Below the pieces are notes generated by a model. That model did not search any database. It was not told where the DNA came from and saw only the letters and a program-made list of their open reading frames with translations. 9,509 nt of DNA, taken from contig CAAGGF010000086.1 of NCBI GenBank assembly GCA_900769325.1, positions 1 to 9,509 of the forward strand, read 5' to 3'. This DNA comes from Spirochaetia bacterium. GTDB taxonomy: Bacteria; Spirochaetota; Spirochaetia; Treponematales; Treponemataceae. The first letter of the stretch is position 1; each line of letters opens with the position of its first letter. A program made the translations under genes and the position numbers. Positions 1 to 6,766 of the stretch are shown piece by piece.

Positions 1-467
1 CGCAGAGTATTTTCAGGATTTCCAGAATCGCTTTTTAAAATTGAAAGAGAATATTTTAATTTTTTGCCTTCAATGTCTAAAACGCTTGAAATTCGCGGAG
101 TGTAATTCGGTGCATCGTGTTCGTATTTTCGGCTTTGAAGCGACTGTTCAAAAGTAAGACCGTTTTTTAAGCCTTCAAAAATCGTGTCAGTCTGGTCGCC
201 GTTTGTAACGATTGTTTTTTTTCCTAAAACTTTTACCGCAGAATAAATGATAAGGCTTGCATCTCCTGCAATTAAAGACGGATCGAACGCCTGAGTTTTA
301 ATGCCTTCACCTTCTTCAACAAAAATTCTGTTGCGGCTTCCGGCACTTCTTCCCATTGTCCAGTATGCAGAAACAGCGTATTTTCCGTCTTCTGAAAGAC
401 CTGCGACAATTCCGCGTCCAGGATAAGAATTTGATTCAAGTTCAGCTTTAATTGATAATTCTTTCAT
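1..467 (-). CDS. purO: IMP cyclohydrolase, PurO-like family (3' end outside window)
   Basis: This reading frame is open from ATG at 467 to the left edge, so 155 codons of the N-terminal part are visible and the C-terminus is missing. The start is fixed by a good ribosome site (GGGAG, 5 bases before ATG). It reads MKELSIKAELESNSYPGRG, then YWTMGRSAGSRNR, FVEEGEG, TNGDQTDTIFEGL, and HDAPNYTPRIS. The PGRG, MGRS..SRNR and NGDQTDTI blocks are those I recognise from the bacterial branch of the PurO IMP cyclohydrolase family, first known from archaea. The family closes the ring of formamidoimidazole carboxamide ribotide to give IMP, the last step of purine synthesis, in the cytoplasm. The gene follows metH by 25 bases and is probably cotranscribed with it. 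Family assignment is by eye. Activity of the bacterial branch, and whether a separate PurH exists here, cannot be judged from this window. Confidence 0.8.
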   Translation of the reverse strand, partial: MKELSIKAELESNSYPGRGIVAGLSEDGKYAVSAYWTMGRSAGSRNRIFVEEGEGIKTQAFDPSLIAGDASLIIYSAVKVLGKKTIVTNGDQTDTIFEGLKNGLTFEQSLQSRKYEHDAPNYTPRISSVLDIEGKKLKYSLSILKSDSGNPENTL

Positions 468-492
468 ATTATCTCCCATTTTTATAATTTTT

Positions 493-3051
493 TTATTTTG
501 AGACTACTTCAAAAACTTTTTGTGCGTAATTTACAGTTGCCATTGCATCTTTTCCGTAAAAATCTGCCCCGATTTTGTCTGCGTATTCCTGAGTCATTAC
601 AGCCCCGCCGACGCAAACTTTTACAGAAGGAGCTGTTTTTCGCAAAAGTTCGATTGTTTCTTTCATGCTAGGAACAGTTGTAGTCATCAAGGCACTTAAT
701 CCGACGAGTTTTACATTATTTTTTACAGCAGAATCCACGATTTTTTCAGGCGGAACATCTTTTCCCAAATCGATTACATTAAAATCGTAATTTTCAAGGA
801 GAACTTTTACGATGTTTTTTCCGATGTCGTGAATGTCACCGTGAACAGTTGCAACGATTACAGTTCCTTTAGGCTTGCCTTTTTTACCGGTTTTTTCAAG
901 ATACGATTTTATTTCTGAAAATGCAGACTTTGCCGCTTCTGCCGCCATCAAAAGCTGAGGAAGATACATTTTTTTCTGTTCAAATTTTTGACCGACAAAA
1001 TCAAGAGCCGGAATTATATGCGAATCAATGATTTCTACTGCTTCAACCGATTTTAAAAGATTTGAAGTAAGTTTTCCTGAATCTTCTTTTAAACCGTGAA
1101 TTATCGAATCTGAAAGCGGAGAGACTTGAGAATCAGATGGTTTTAAATCTGACTTGGAATCTTTTATTTCAGGTTTTGCACCTTCAGATGCCAGAAGAAT
1201 TTTTTCTTTTTCTTTTTTTTCTGAATAGCGGGAAGCAAAATCTATGTAATTCAAACAGTCTTTGTCTTTTCCTTTTAAAAGGCAGAACGAATAATACGCC
1301 TTCATCATCTCATCGGAAAGCGGATTCATAATCGCAGAAGAAAGGCCTGACTGCATTGCAAGCGTAAAAAACGATGAAGTAACAAATTCTCTGTTTGGAA
1401 GCCCGAACGAAATATTTGAAACGCCTAAAATCGTATTTCCGCCGAATTGCTCAGTGATTATCTTTACAGTTTCCAGCGTTGCTTTTGCCGCGTTTGTGTC
1501 GGAACTGATTGACATCGTTAACGCATCGATTACAATGTCGTTTTTATTAATTCCCCATTTTAAAGCGTTTTCATAAATTTTTTCAGCGATTTTAATTCTT
1601 CCTTCGCTTGTTTCAGGAATTCCGTTTTCATCAAGCGTGAGGGCAACTACAACTCCGCCGTATTTTTTTACGATTGGAAAAACTTCATCCATTATGTGCT
1701 GTTTTCCATTCACGGAATTTACGAGTGCTTTTCCGTTGTAGCGTCTTAAAGCCTTTTCAATTACTTCAGGACTTGAAGAATCAATCTGAAGCGGAAGATT
1801 TGTTACAGCCTGAAGTTCCGTAACGACTTTTACCATCATTTCTTCTTCGTTTATTTCTGGAAGCCCGACATTAACATCAAGAACATGACAGCCCGCTTCT
1901 TCCTGCTCAAGAGCCTGATGAATTATATACGGAATATCTGACGACCTTAACGCTTCTTTAAATTTCTTTTTTCCAGTCGGATTTATGCGTTCTCCAATCA
2001 AAACCGGAACCTTTTCTGAAGAAAGTTCAACCGTATGCGTATAAGAAGAAATTACAGTTTTATTTTTTTGATTTATTTCTTTAAAAAGCGGAATTTTTGA
2101 ATCTGAAGAAGTTGACGCTTTTTTTACAGCACAGACAGTTTCTTTTATAAACTCAGGAGTCGTTCCGCAGCATCCGCCCAAAACTGAAGCGCCCATTTTC
2201 GCAATTTCAAGCATTTTCTCAGCAAAAACAGAAGGTGAAACATCGTAAACCGTTTTTCCATTTTCTTCGCGAGGAAGCCCTGCATTTGGATTTACAATTA
2301 CAGGAATGCTCGAAGAATTTATAAGGCGTTCAACTACACCAATCATCTGTTCAGGTCCAAGACTGCAATTTAATCCCAAAGCATCAACTCCAAGCCCTTC
2401 AAGAATCGCAGTCATCGTTTCTGGATTTGCGCCAGTTAAAAGAGAAGATTTTTCGTCGTAGACATTTGTCACAAAAACTGGAATTTCAGAAAGTCCAAGA
2501 ATTTCTTTTGCTTCTTTTGCGGCAACTACACACGCTTTTGTTTCGTAAGAATCATTCATTGTTTCGATTAGAATTGCATCTACGCCTTTTTCAAGACCGT
2601 ATAAAATTGAAGTTTTAAAAATCGAAACTGCATCTTCAAAATCTAAATCGCCCATCGGTTTTAAAAGTTTCCCGCACGGACCTAAATCTAACGCAATGAA
2701 TTTATTTTTTTCGCCGTTTAATTCACGTGCCTTTTTTGCATTTTCAACGGCAGAATGAATTACATTTTTTAAAGTTGGAATGCGAACCTTTACGCCGGAA
2801 GATACGATTTGAGAAGTTTCGCCTTCTGAATCAGGAAATTTTAGTGAATACGCACCGAATGTGTTTGTCTTTATGATGTTTGCCCCGGAATCAAAATAAT
2901 TTTTATGAAGCTGAATGATTTTTTCCGGTTTTGCAACATTCCATAATTCTGGAAGTTCACCGGGCTTTAATCCCCAACTTTGAAGAACAGAACCAGTTCC
3001 GCCATCAAAGAAAAGAATCTGTTTTCCGAGCAACTGTTTTAATTCCGACAT
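493..3051 (-). CDS. metH: Cobalamin-dependent methionine synthase lacking the reactivation domain
   Basis: This 852-residue cytoplasmic enzyme transfers a methyl group from methyltetrahydrofolate to homocysteine through enzyme-bound cobalamin. Domains run in order. The homocysteine/zinc barrel (about 1-310) begins with LFFDGGTGS and has the zinc cysteines C229 (LNCSLGP) and C294-C295 (GGCCGTTP). The pterin-binding barrel (about 345-600) begins IGERINPTG and contains SNISFGLPNRE and AIMNPLSDEMM. A charged, low-complexity linker covers about 608-650. The cobalamin cap (about 655-720) contains YLPQLLMAAEAAK. The B12 Rossmann domain (about 728-852) has GDIHDIGKN with axial ligand H741, then GLSALMT and VGGAVM. 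The protein ends there, with no AdoMet-binding reactivation domain as in the 1227-residue E. coli enzyme; the layout resembles the short Thermotoga form. ATG at 3051 has a GGTGG ribosome site 6 bases upstream. It heads the metH-purO pair and diverges from the thioredoxin gene. Confidence 0.96.
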   Translation of the reverse strand: MSELKQLLGKQILFFDGGTGSVLQSWGLKPGELPELWNVAKPEKIIQLHKNYFDSGANIIKTNTFGAYSLKFPDSEGETSQIVSSGVKVRIPTLKNVIHSAVENAKKARELNGEKNKFIALDLGPCGKLLKPMGDLDFEDAVSIFKTSILYGLEKGVDAILIETMNDSYETKACVVAAKEAKEILGLSEIPVFVTNVYDEKSSLLTGANPETMTAILEGLGVDALGLNCSLGPEQMIGVVERLINSSSIPVIVNPNAGLPREENGKTVYDVSPSVFAEKMLEIAKMGASVLGGCCGTTPEFIKETVCAVKKASTSSDSKIPLFKEINQKNKTVISSYTHTVELSSEKVPVLIGERINPTGKKKFKEALRSSDIPYIIHQALEQEEAGCHVLDVNVGLPEINEEEMMVKVVTELQAVTNLPLQIDSSSPEVIEKALRRYNGKALVNSVNGKQHIMDEVFPIVKKYGGVVVALTLDENGIPETSEGRIKIAEKIYENALKWGINKNDIVIDALTMSISSDTNAAKATLETVKIITEQFGGNTILGVSNISFGLPNREFVTSSFFTLAMQSGLSSAIMNPLSDEMMKAYYSFCLLKGKDKDCLNYIDFASRYSEKKEKEKILLASEGAKPEIKDSKSDLKPSDSQVSPLSDSIIHGLKEDSGKLTSNLLKSVEAVEIIDSHIIPALDFVGQKFEQKKMYLPQLLMAAEAAKSAFSEIKSYLEKTGKKGKPKGTVIVATVHGDIHDIGKNIVKVLLENYDFNVIDLGKDVPPEKIVDSAVKNNVKLVGLSALMTTTVPSMKETIELLRKTAPSVKVCVGGAVMTQEYADKIGADFYGKDAMATVNYAQKVFEVVSK

Positions 3052-3079
3052 AAAATTCCACCAAAATGCATTTTTTTTG

Positions 3080-3108
3080 TTTCTATTTTACATTATTTTT
3101 GTTATATT
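3080..3108 (+). promoter_or_regulatory. Candidate promoter of the thioredoxin gene
   Basis: TATATT at 3103-3108 is a good -10 (5 of 6), but the best spaced -35 (TTTCTA at 3080-3085, 17-base spacer) is poor. It overlaps the proposed metH promoter on the other strand, so the two divergent genes may compete for or share control. The implied leader is about 80 bases. Only a weak 5-bp hairpin (3154-3158 with 3163-3167) is visible in it. Confidence 0.22.
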
Positions 3109-3112
3109 TACA
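3085..3112 (-). promoter_or_regulatory. Candidate promoter of metH-purO
   Basis: On the minus strand TGTAAA (3112-3107) and TAAAAT (3090-3085) are separated by 16 bases. The -10 is good (5 of 6 to TATAAT) and the -35 weak (3 of 6). It would start transcription near 3078, giving a leader of about 27 bases that contains the metH ribosome site. The region is very A/T rich, so chance matches are likely. No cobalamin riboswitch could fit in this leader. Confidence 0.3.
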
Positions 3113-3194
3113 GTAGAAAACAGCAGAAAGTTTCATTATTTTTAGGCTACTTCAAAACTTCTGTTTTAAAAATACATTCCATTCAGGAGGCAAT

Positions 3195-3503
3195 ATGAGC
3201 GTAGTTACTTTAAACGAGTTAAATTTCGAAGAAGAAGTTTTAAAAAGCGACAAAACTGTTTTAGTTGACTTTTGGGCAAGCTGGTGTGCTCCATGCAGAA
3301 TGGTCAGTCCGCTAATAGAAGAACTTTCACAAGAGCACCCGGAATATAAATTCTGTAAAGTCAATGTCGACGAAGAAGCAAATCTTGCACTAAAATACAA
3401 CATTGCAAGCATTCCGCAATTTTATGTATTCAAAAACGGTAAAATCGTAAATCAATCCGTCGGTGCAATTCCAAAAGAACGAATTTTAGGGCTTTTAAAA
3501 TAA
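3195..3503 (+). CDS. trxA: Thioredoxin
   Basis: This is a 102-residue, single-domain thioredoxin of normal length (E. coli TrxA is about 109) with no signal peptide, so it is cytoplasmic. It reduces protein disulfides and is itself reduced by thioredoxin reductase. The fold blocks appear in order: VLVDFWASW, then the redox pair C31-C34 in WCAPC, the KVNVDEE strand, the cis-proline P74 in ASIPQFYVF, and the KNGKIV hairpin. Two details differ from the classic protein: Ala replaces Gly in the usual WCGPC, and Gln replaces Thr after the cis-proline (usually IPT). There is also one extra cysteine, C54. The start is secure, with AGGAGG 4 bases before ATG. The gene stands alone: metH diverges from it and two hairpins follow it. 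Ala in the active site may shift the redox potential, but that is inference. Confidence 0.95.
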   Translation: MSVVTLNELNFEEEVLKSDKTVLVDFWASWCAPCRMVSPLIEELSQEHPEYKFCKVNVDEEANLALKYNIASIPQFYVFKNGKIVNQSVGAIPKERILGLLK

Positions 3504-3516
3504 AGGCCATAAAATT

Positions 3517-3540
3517 ACCTCGGTTTTTCTGAGGTTCTTT
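3517..3540 (+). terminator. Likely intrinsic terminator after the thioredoxin gene
   Basis: A 7-bp stem ACCTCGG/CTGAGGT (one G-T pair) encloses a TTTTT loop at 3524-3528 and is followed by TCTTT. It lies 13 bases after the trxA stop. The T tract is short, so termination may be partial. Confidence 0.65.
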
Positions 3541-3558
3541 CATAAATAAACTCCGTTT

Positions 3559-3604
3559 GAGGCTGTCTGGAATCTGTCAGGTTTCAGATAGCCTTTCCAT
3601 TTTT
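3559..3604 (+). terminator. Strong hairpin, likely second terminator
   Basis: GGCTGTCTGGAA (3561-3572) pairs with TTTCAGATAGCC (3582-3593) over 12 bp with two G-T pairs. It can extend inward by three more pairs (T-G, C-G, T-A) to a 3-base loop, and outward through A3560-T3594. A T-rich stretch interrupted by CCA follows (3594-3604). Its place between two same-strand transcription units fits a terminator that insulates the downstream cluster. It could instead be one copy of a dispersed hairpin repeat; no second copy is present in this window. Confidence 0.65.
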
Positions 3605-3626
3605 AACGAACTCTTTAAATATATCC

Positions 3627-3656
3627 TTTACAAAAAACTCATAGACAAAACATAAA
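3627..3656 (+). promoter_or_regulatory. Candidate promoter of the cyclase-importer cluster
   Basis: TTTACA (3627-3632, 5 of 6 to the consensus) and CATAAA (3651-3656, 4 of 6) are spaced by 18 bases. They lie just after the strong terminator and about 20 bases before the cyclase ATG at 3677. The leader would be very short, about 14 bases, leaving no room for a riboswitch. The cyclase has no clear ribosome site (only A-rich sequence with AAAG), so its translation may be inefficient. Confidence 0.33.
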
Positions 3657-3676
3657 ACAGAAAGTAAAATAAAAAA

Positions 3677-6600
3677 ATGGAGACAAAAGAGATTATTGCA
3701 GTTTTTTTATCTGATTTTTTCTTAAATAAAGATACAAAAATCTGTTATATAACATCCTCAACATCATCCGTTCAGGACTGTAATGTTCTATCCAAAAACC
3801 GAGTCCATACAATCGACTTGCGTGATAATTTTTCTCCACTTGCACCTTTTCTTCAAATATTAAAAATTCTTTCACCTTCAAAAGAACAAATTGAACAGTG
3901 CGTTTATCCTTCATTGATTCCGGCATTTTCAGGCTACATTCAAGACGAAAAAGTTCTTCCGCGCTACGACGATTTTATAATTCCGCAGACATTCTACGAA
4001 AAACAGCAGTGCAAAAATTCAATCTGCAAACTTTTACAAATTCTTCCGCAAGAAACTTTTCTCATCCAAAACTGCCAGTTTTTAAACACGGAATCAATTC
4101 AAATCATCAAAAGCCTTGAAAATGCAAACATAAATTCAAAAATAATTTTTTCTTTCAACATAAACGAAACAAATATTTCAAAACGTCGGCTGTCAGAATT
4201 TTTCAACGAAATTCACCAGAAAGACAACTTTCTCGAAATTTTTGACGGATTTTCAACAGGCTGCATTCAGCAAAAAAAAGAACTTCCGCTCGTTTTCGAA
4301 TTTTTCGACGATTTTATTCAGACTATCAAAAATATCCGTGCTTTTAGGGCAATCGACCAGCAGCTCACTTTAAACAAACGAATCCTAAACGAAATAAACA
4401 GTTTCCACATAACGCCGCTCCAGCAGCGACAGCTTCTTTTTGAAGTTGCACTCAATTTTTTCACGGCAAACGACCCGAACAACGCTTCAGTTTATTTCAA
4501 TGTCGTTTTAAACTCGCAGGTTGATGATGAAATATCAATAAAAAGTTTTTACTACCTCGGCTACACTTATTTTCTTCGTAAAATGAATTCAAAGGCACTC
4601 AAATACGCAAGCCTCGTCCTCCAAAAATTGCAGAACAAGCACGATTCCATCTTTTACGCCTATGCCTTAATGCTCACTTATTCAGCGTGCGACAGACGAA
4701 ATTCTTCGTTTCTTGTAGATACTTACATAAAAGCCTGTTCAGAATTAAAAAAACACAATCTCACAAACAATTACGCATACACGCTCATAAATGTACCAAC
4801 ATGCTATCTGGATAATTTAAAAATTTTACGCGAAACAGTTCTTCCTTCGCTTTTAATTACAGAAGAACAAATCGAAAAAGCTCAAAACGAATATAATCTT
4901 GCAGAACTTTACAACGCAATCGGTTTCATCTACGAAATTTTTCAGGAAAAAGACAAAGCCGCTTCGTATTATTCAAAATCAGAAAGACTGCGCGACAAAA
5001 TCGGTGAAATTTCTTTCATAATCGAACAGTTAAATCTTTTTTCCTACAATTATCTCACGGCGGCAAACTACAAAAAAGCATACGAAATTTTAAAACCGTT
5101 CATAAAACGCTTCACGGAATTACGGGATTACGCCTCTGTAACAGATACACTTCGAAACCTTGCACTTCCGCTCTTTTTTTCACGGAATTACGAAAACGCT
5201 GCAAAACTTTTAAATCTCATCATTTACATTTTAAAACTTTTCAATTTCGACAAAACCGCAAACAATTCCTATGTACCGGAAATCAGCAACATTCTCATTT
5301 ACAGAACAATAATCGACATCGACAACAACGATTTTCTCCACGCCGAATTTACTTTCGACAACATTTTAAAAAGCAAGAATTATTATTCAGCGTCCATAAA
5401 ACCGCTTTTCTACTATATAAAGGCAACGAGTTTAATTCACGCAAAACACATTCAGGAAGGCTTAGACTTTTTTGAAGAAGGCTTTCTCTACTACAGCGAA
5501 GTAAACGAACCAAAAGAACATTCCGAAGTATTCATTCTCTACGAATTTGCGCGTTTTTTAAAAAAGAACAAACTTAATGCAGAATCAAAAAAATATTTTC
5601 AACGCGGCTTTGAAATCGCACAAAAGAACAATTTTACATTCTACACAAAAGGAAAATCTTCACTCACTTTAGAAGAATTCCAAAAATTGCACGAAGATTT
5701 CGGGGAACTCAATTTTGAACCAAATTACATAAAATCTACTGCCGACAAAGAAAAAATCACGAACGACCTTCACGCAAAAGTAATCGATTCCCAGTTTATG
5801 AACAAAATCATTTCGATTTCTTCAAAAGGCTACACATTAAAAAAATACATTCAGACGATTATAAAATCAGTTTTAGATTATACGGCAAGCGATGCAGTTT
5901 ACTATTTAGAAGAAACTCCAGAAAAATGGCAGGCGTATTCAGCGACTTTCAACAACGAAAAAATTCCTCTAGTTGAAAACTGCGAATATTATTTCAACCT
6001 CTCAAGCCACCGCCCGATTGTTCAGGACAAACTTACAGGATGCCTTTTTACAAACCTGTCAAAATTCAAGTTTAAACTCGGAATCGTAATTCTTCCAAAC
6101 GAAAAAAACAAAATCACCCTGGAAAATCAGCAGACTTTAAACATCATAATGTCGATTATTCAAAATAAAATCATCATGAAAAAACAGCAGGAATCAATGA
6201 TTCAGGCTTCCACAATCGATGCACTCACGAAAATGAACAACAGGGCAACTTTAATCGAGCACCTGGAAAATCTTTCGCAAAAAACAAAACGGCTCATTCA
6301 AAAAAAGAATTTTACGCCGACTTTCACAATCTGTTTCATTGACCTTGACAATTTCAAATATTACAACGACACTTTCGGGCACAAAGCAGGCGATTTTATG
6401 CTGAAAAATTTCAGTATTCTTCTCAAAAACACTTTCCGCCATGTAGATTTTCTTTCAAGATTCGGTGGCGACGAATTCGTAATTGTACTTCCAGAGACGC
6501 CGGCAGAAAACGCAAAAATTCTTTCAGACAGAATCAGAAACGCCCTCATCACAAAAAATTTCTTCATCCCGGAACTGTCAAAATTTTTAGGCGAAAACAT

Positions 6601-6766
6601 TTCCGTTCCCGAAAACCGTTACATGACATTCAGCATGGGAATTTGCTCAAACCAAAACATCCCAGACCCAACAAATTTAAATCTTGTAATCACAAACGCC
6701 GACAAAGCGATGTACGAAGCAAAACAGGCCGGCAAAAACAGATGTTCACTCTGGAAACAAAAATGA
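3677..6766 (+). CDS. Diguanylate cyclase with degenerate STAND/AAA-like N-terminus, TPR-like repeats and GAF-like segment
   Basis: This 1029-residue protein is predicted to make cyclic di-GMP from two GTP. The GGDEF domain (about 848-1027) is complete: DALTKMNNR, the metal and substrate loop D889-L-D891-N-F-K..ND..GHKAGD906, and the signature G930-G-D-E-F934. R921-H-V-D924 lies exactly where the RxxD product-inhibition site belongs. Before it come a short helical linker (about 830-847) and a weak GAF-like segment (about 705-830). Helical repeats resembling TPRs fill about 245-660, for example NEYNLAELYNAIGFIYE and NYKKAYEILKPF. The first 230 residues resemble the ATPase part of STAND regulators in layout (SPLAPFLQIL; a Walker-B-like FLIQNCQFLNTESIQIIKSL at 128-147). 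They lack any GxxGxGK[ST] loop and the Walker B acidic residues, so nucleotide hydrolysis is unlikely. There is no signal peptide or obvious membrane helix, so it is cytoplasmic. ATG at 3677 is the first start after an in-frame stop at 3665, and no other Met occurs before residue 303. Its stop overlaps the next gene's start. Confidence 0.9.
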   Translation: METKEIIAVFLSDFFLNKDTKICYITSSTSSVQDCNVLSKNRVHTIDLRDNFSPLAPFLQILKILSPSKEQIEQCVYPSLIPAFSGYIQDEKVLPRYDDFIIPQTFYEKQQCKNSICKLLQILPQETFLIQNCQFLNTESIQIIKSLENANINSKIIFSFNINETNISKRRLSEFFNEIHQKDNFLEIFDGFSTGCIQQKKELPLVFEFFDDFIQTIKNIRAFRAIDQQLTLNKRILNEINSFHITPLQQRQLLFEVALNFFTANDPNNASVYFNVVLNSQVDDEISIKSFYYLGYTYFLRKMNSKALKYASLVLQKLQNKHDSIFYAYALMLTYSACDRRNSSFLVDTYIKACSELKKHNLTNNYAYTLINVPTCYLDNLKILRETVLPSLLITEEQIEKAQNEYNLAELYNAIGFIYEIFQEKDKAASYYSKSERLRDKIGEISFIIEQLNLFSYNYLTAANYKKAYEILKPFIKRFTELRDYASVTDTLRNLALPLFFSRNYENAAKLLNLIIYILKLFNFDKTANNSYVPEISNILIYRTIIDIDNNDFLHAEFTFDNILKSKNYYSASIKPLFYYIKATSLIHAKHIQEGLDFFEEGFLYYSEVNEPKEHSEVFILYEFARFLKKNKLNAESKKYFQRGFEIAQKNNFTFYTKGKSSLTLEEFQKLHEDFGELNFEPNYIKSTADKEKITNDLHAKVIDSQFMNKIISISSKGYTLKKYIQTIIKSVLDYTASDAVYYLEETPEKWQAYSATFNNEKIPLVENCEYYFNLSSHRPIVQDKLTGCLFTNLSKFKFKLGIVILPNEKNKITLENQQTLNIIMSIIQNKIIMKKQQESMIQASTIDALTKMNNRATLIEHLENLSQKTKRLIQKKNFTPTFTICFIDLDNFKYYNDTFGHKAGDFMLKNFSILLKNTFRHVDFLSRFGGDEFVIVLPETPAENAKILSDRIRNALITKNFFIPELSKFLGENISVPENRYMTFSMGICSNQNIPDPTNLNLVITNADKAMYEAKQAGKNRCSLWKQK
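6753..6766 (+). promoter_or_regulatory. Coupled stop/start junction (ATGA) with internal ribosome site
   Basis: GGAAA (6753-6757) lies 5 bases before ATG at 6763, and that ATG overlaps the cyclase TGA as ATGA. This decides the start of the lipoprotein gene. A longer in-frame reading from ATG at 6643 would put a 40-residue, arginine- and lysine-rich extension in front of the signal peptide, inside the cyclase gene. The arrangement predicts translational coupling of the importer to the cyclase. Confidence 0.75.

Noticed and set aside
3144..3170. Possible riboswitch or attenuator in the trxA leader (GGCTACTTCAAAAC with GTTTT)
   Set aside because: The hairpin is only 5 bp of mostly A-T pairs, and the sole similarity to another place in the window is an 11-base match (CTACTTCAAAA) at the metH 3' end. 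This is not enough for a call.
3152..3412. 86-codon open frame antisense to the thioredoxin gene
   Set aside because: It lies opposite the strongly conserved thioredoxin coding sequence and has no recognisable features.
6643..6762. Longer N-terminus for the BtuF-like protein starting at ATG 6643
   Set aside because: It would lie wholly inside the cyclase gene, and the extension is basic and unlike any secretory signal. The ATG at 6763 has a ribosome site and begins a proper lipoprotein signal peptide.
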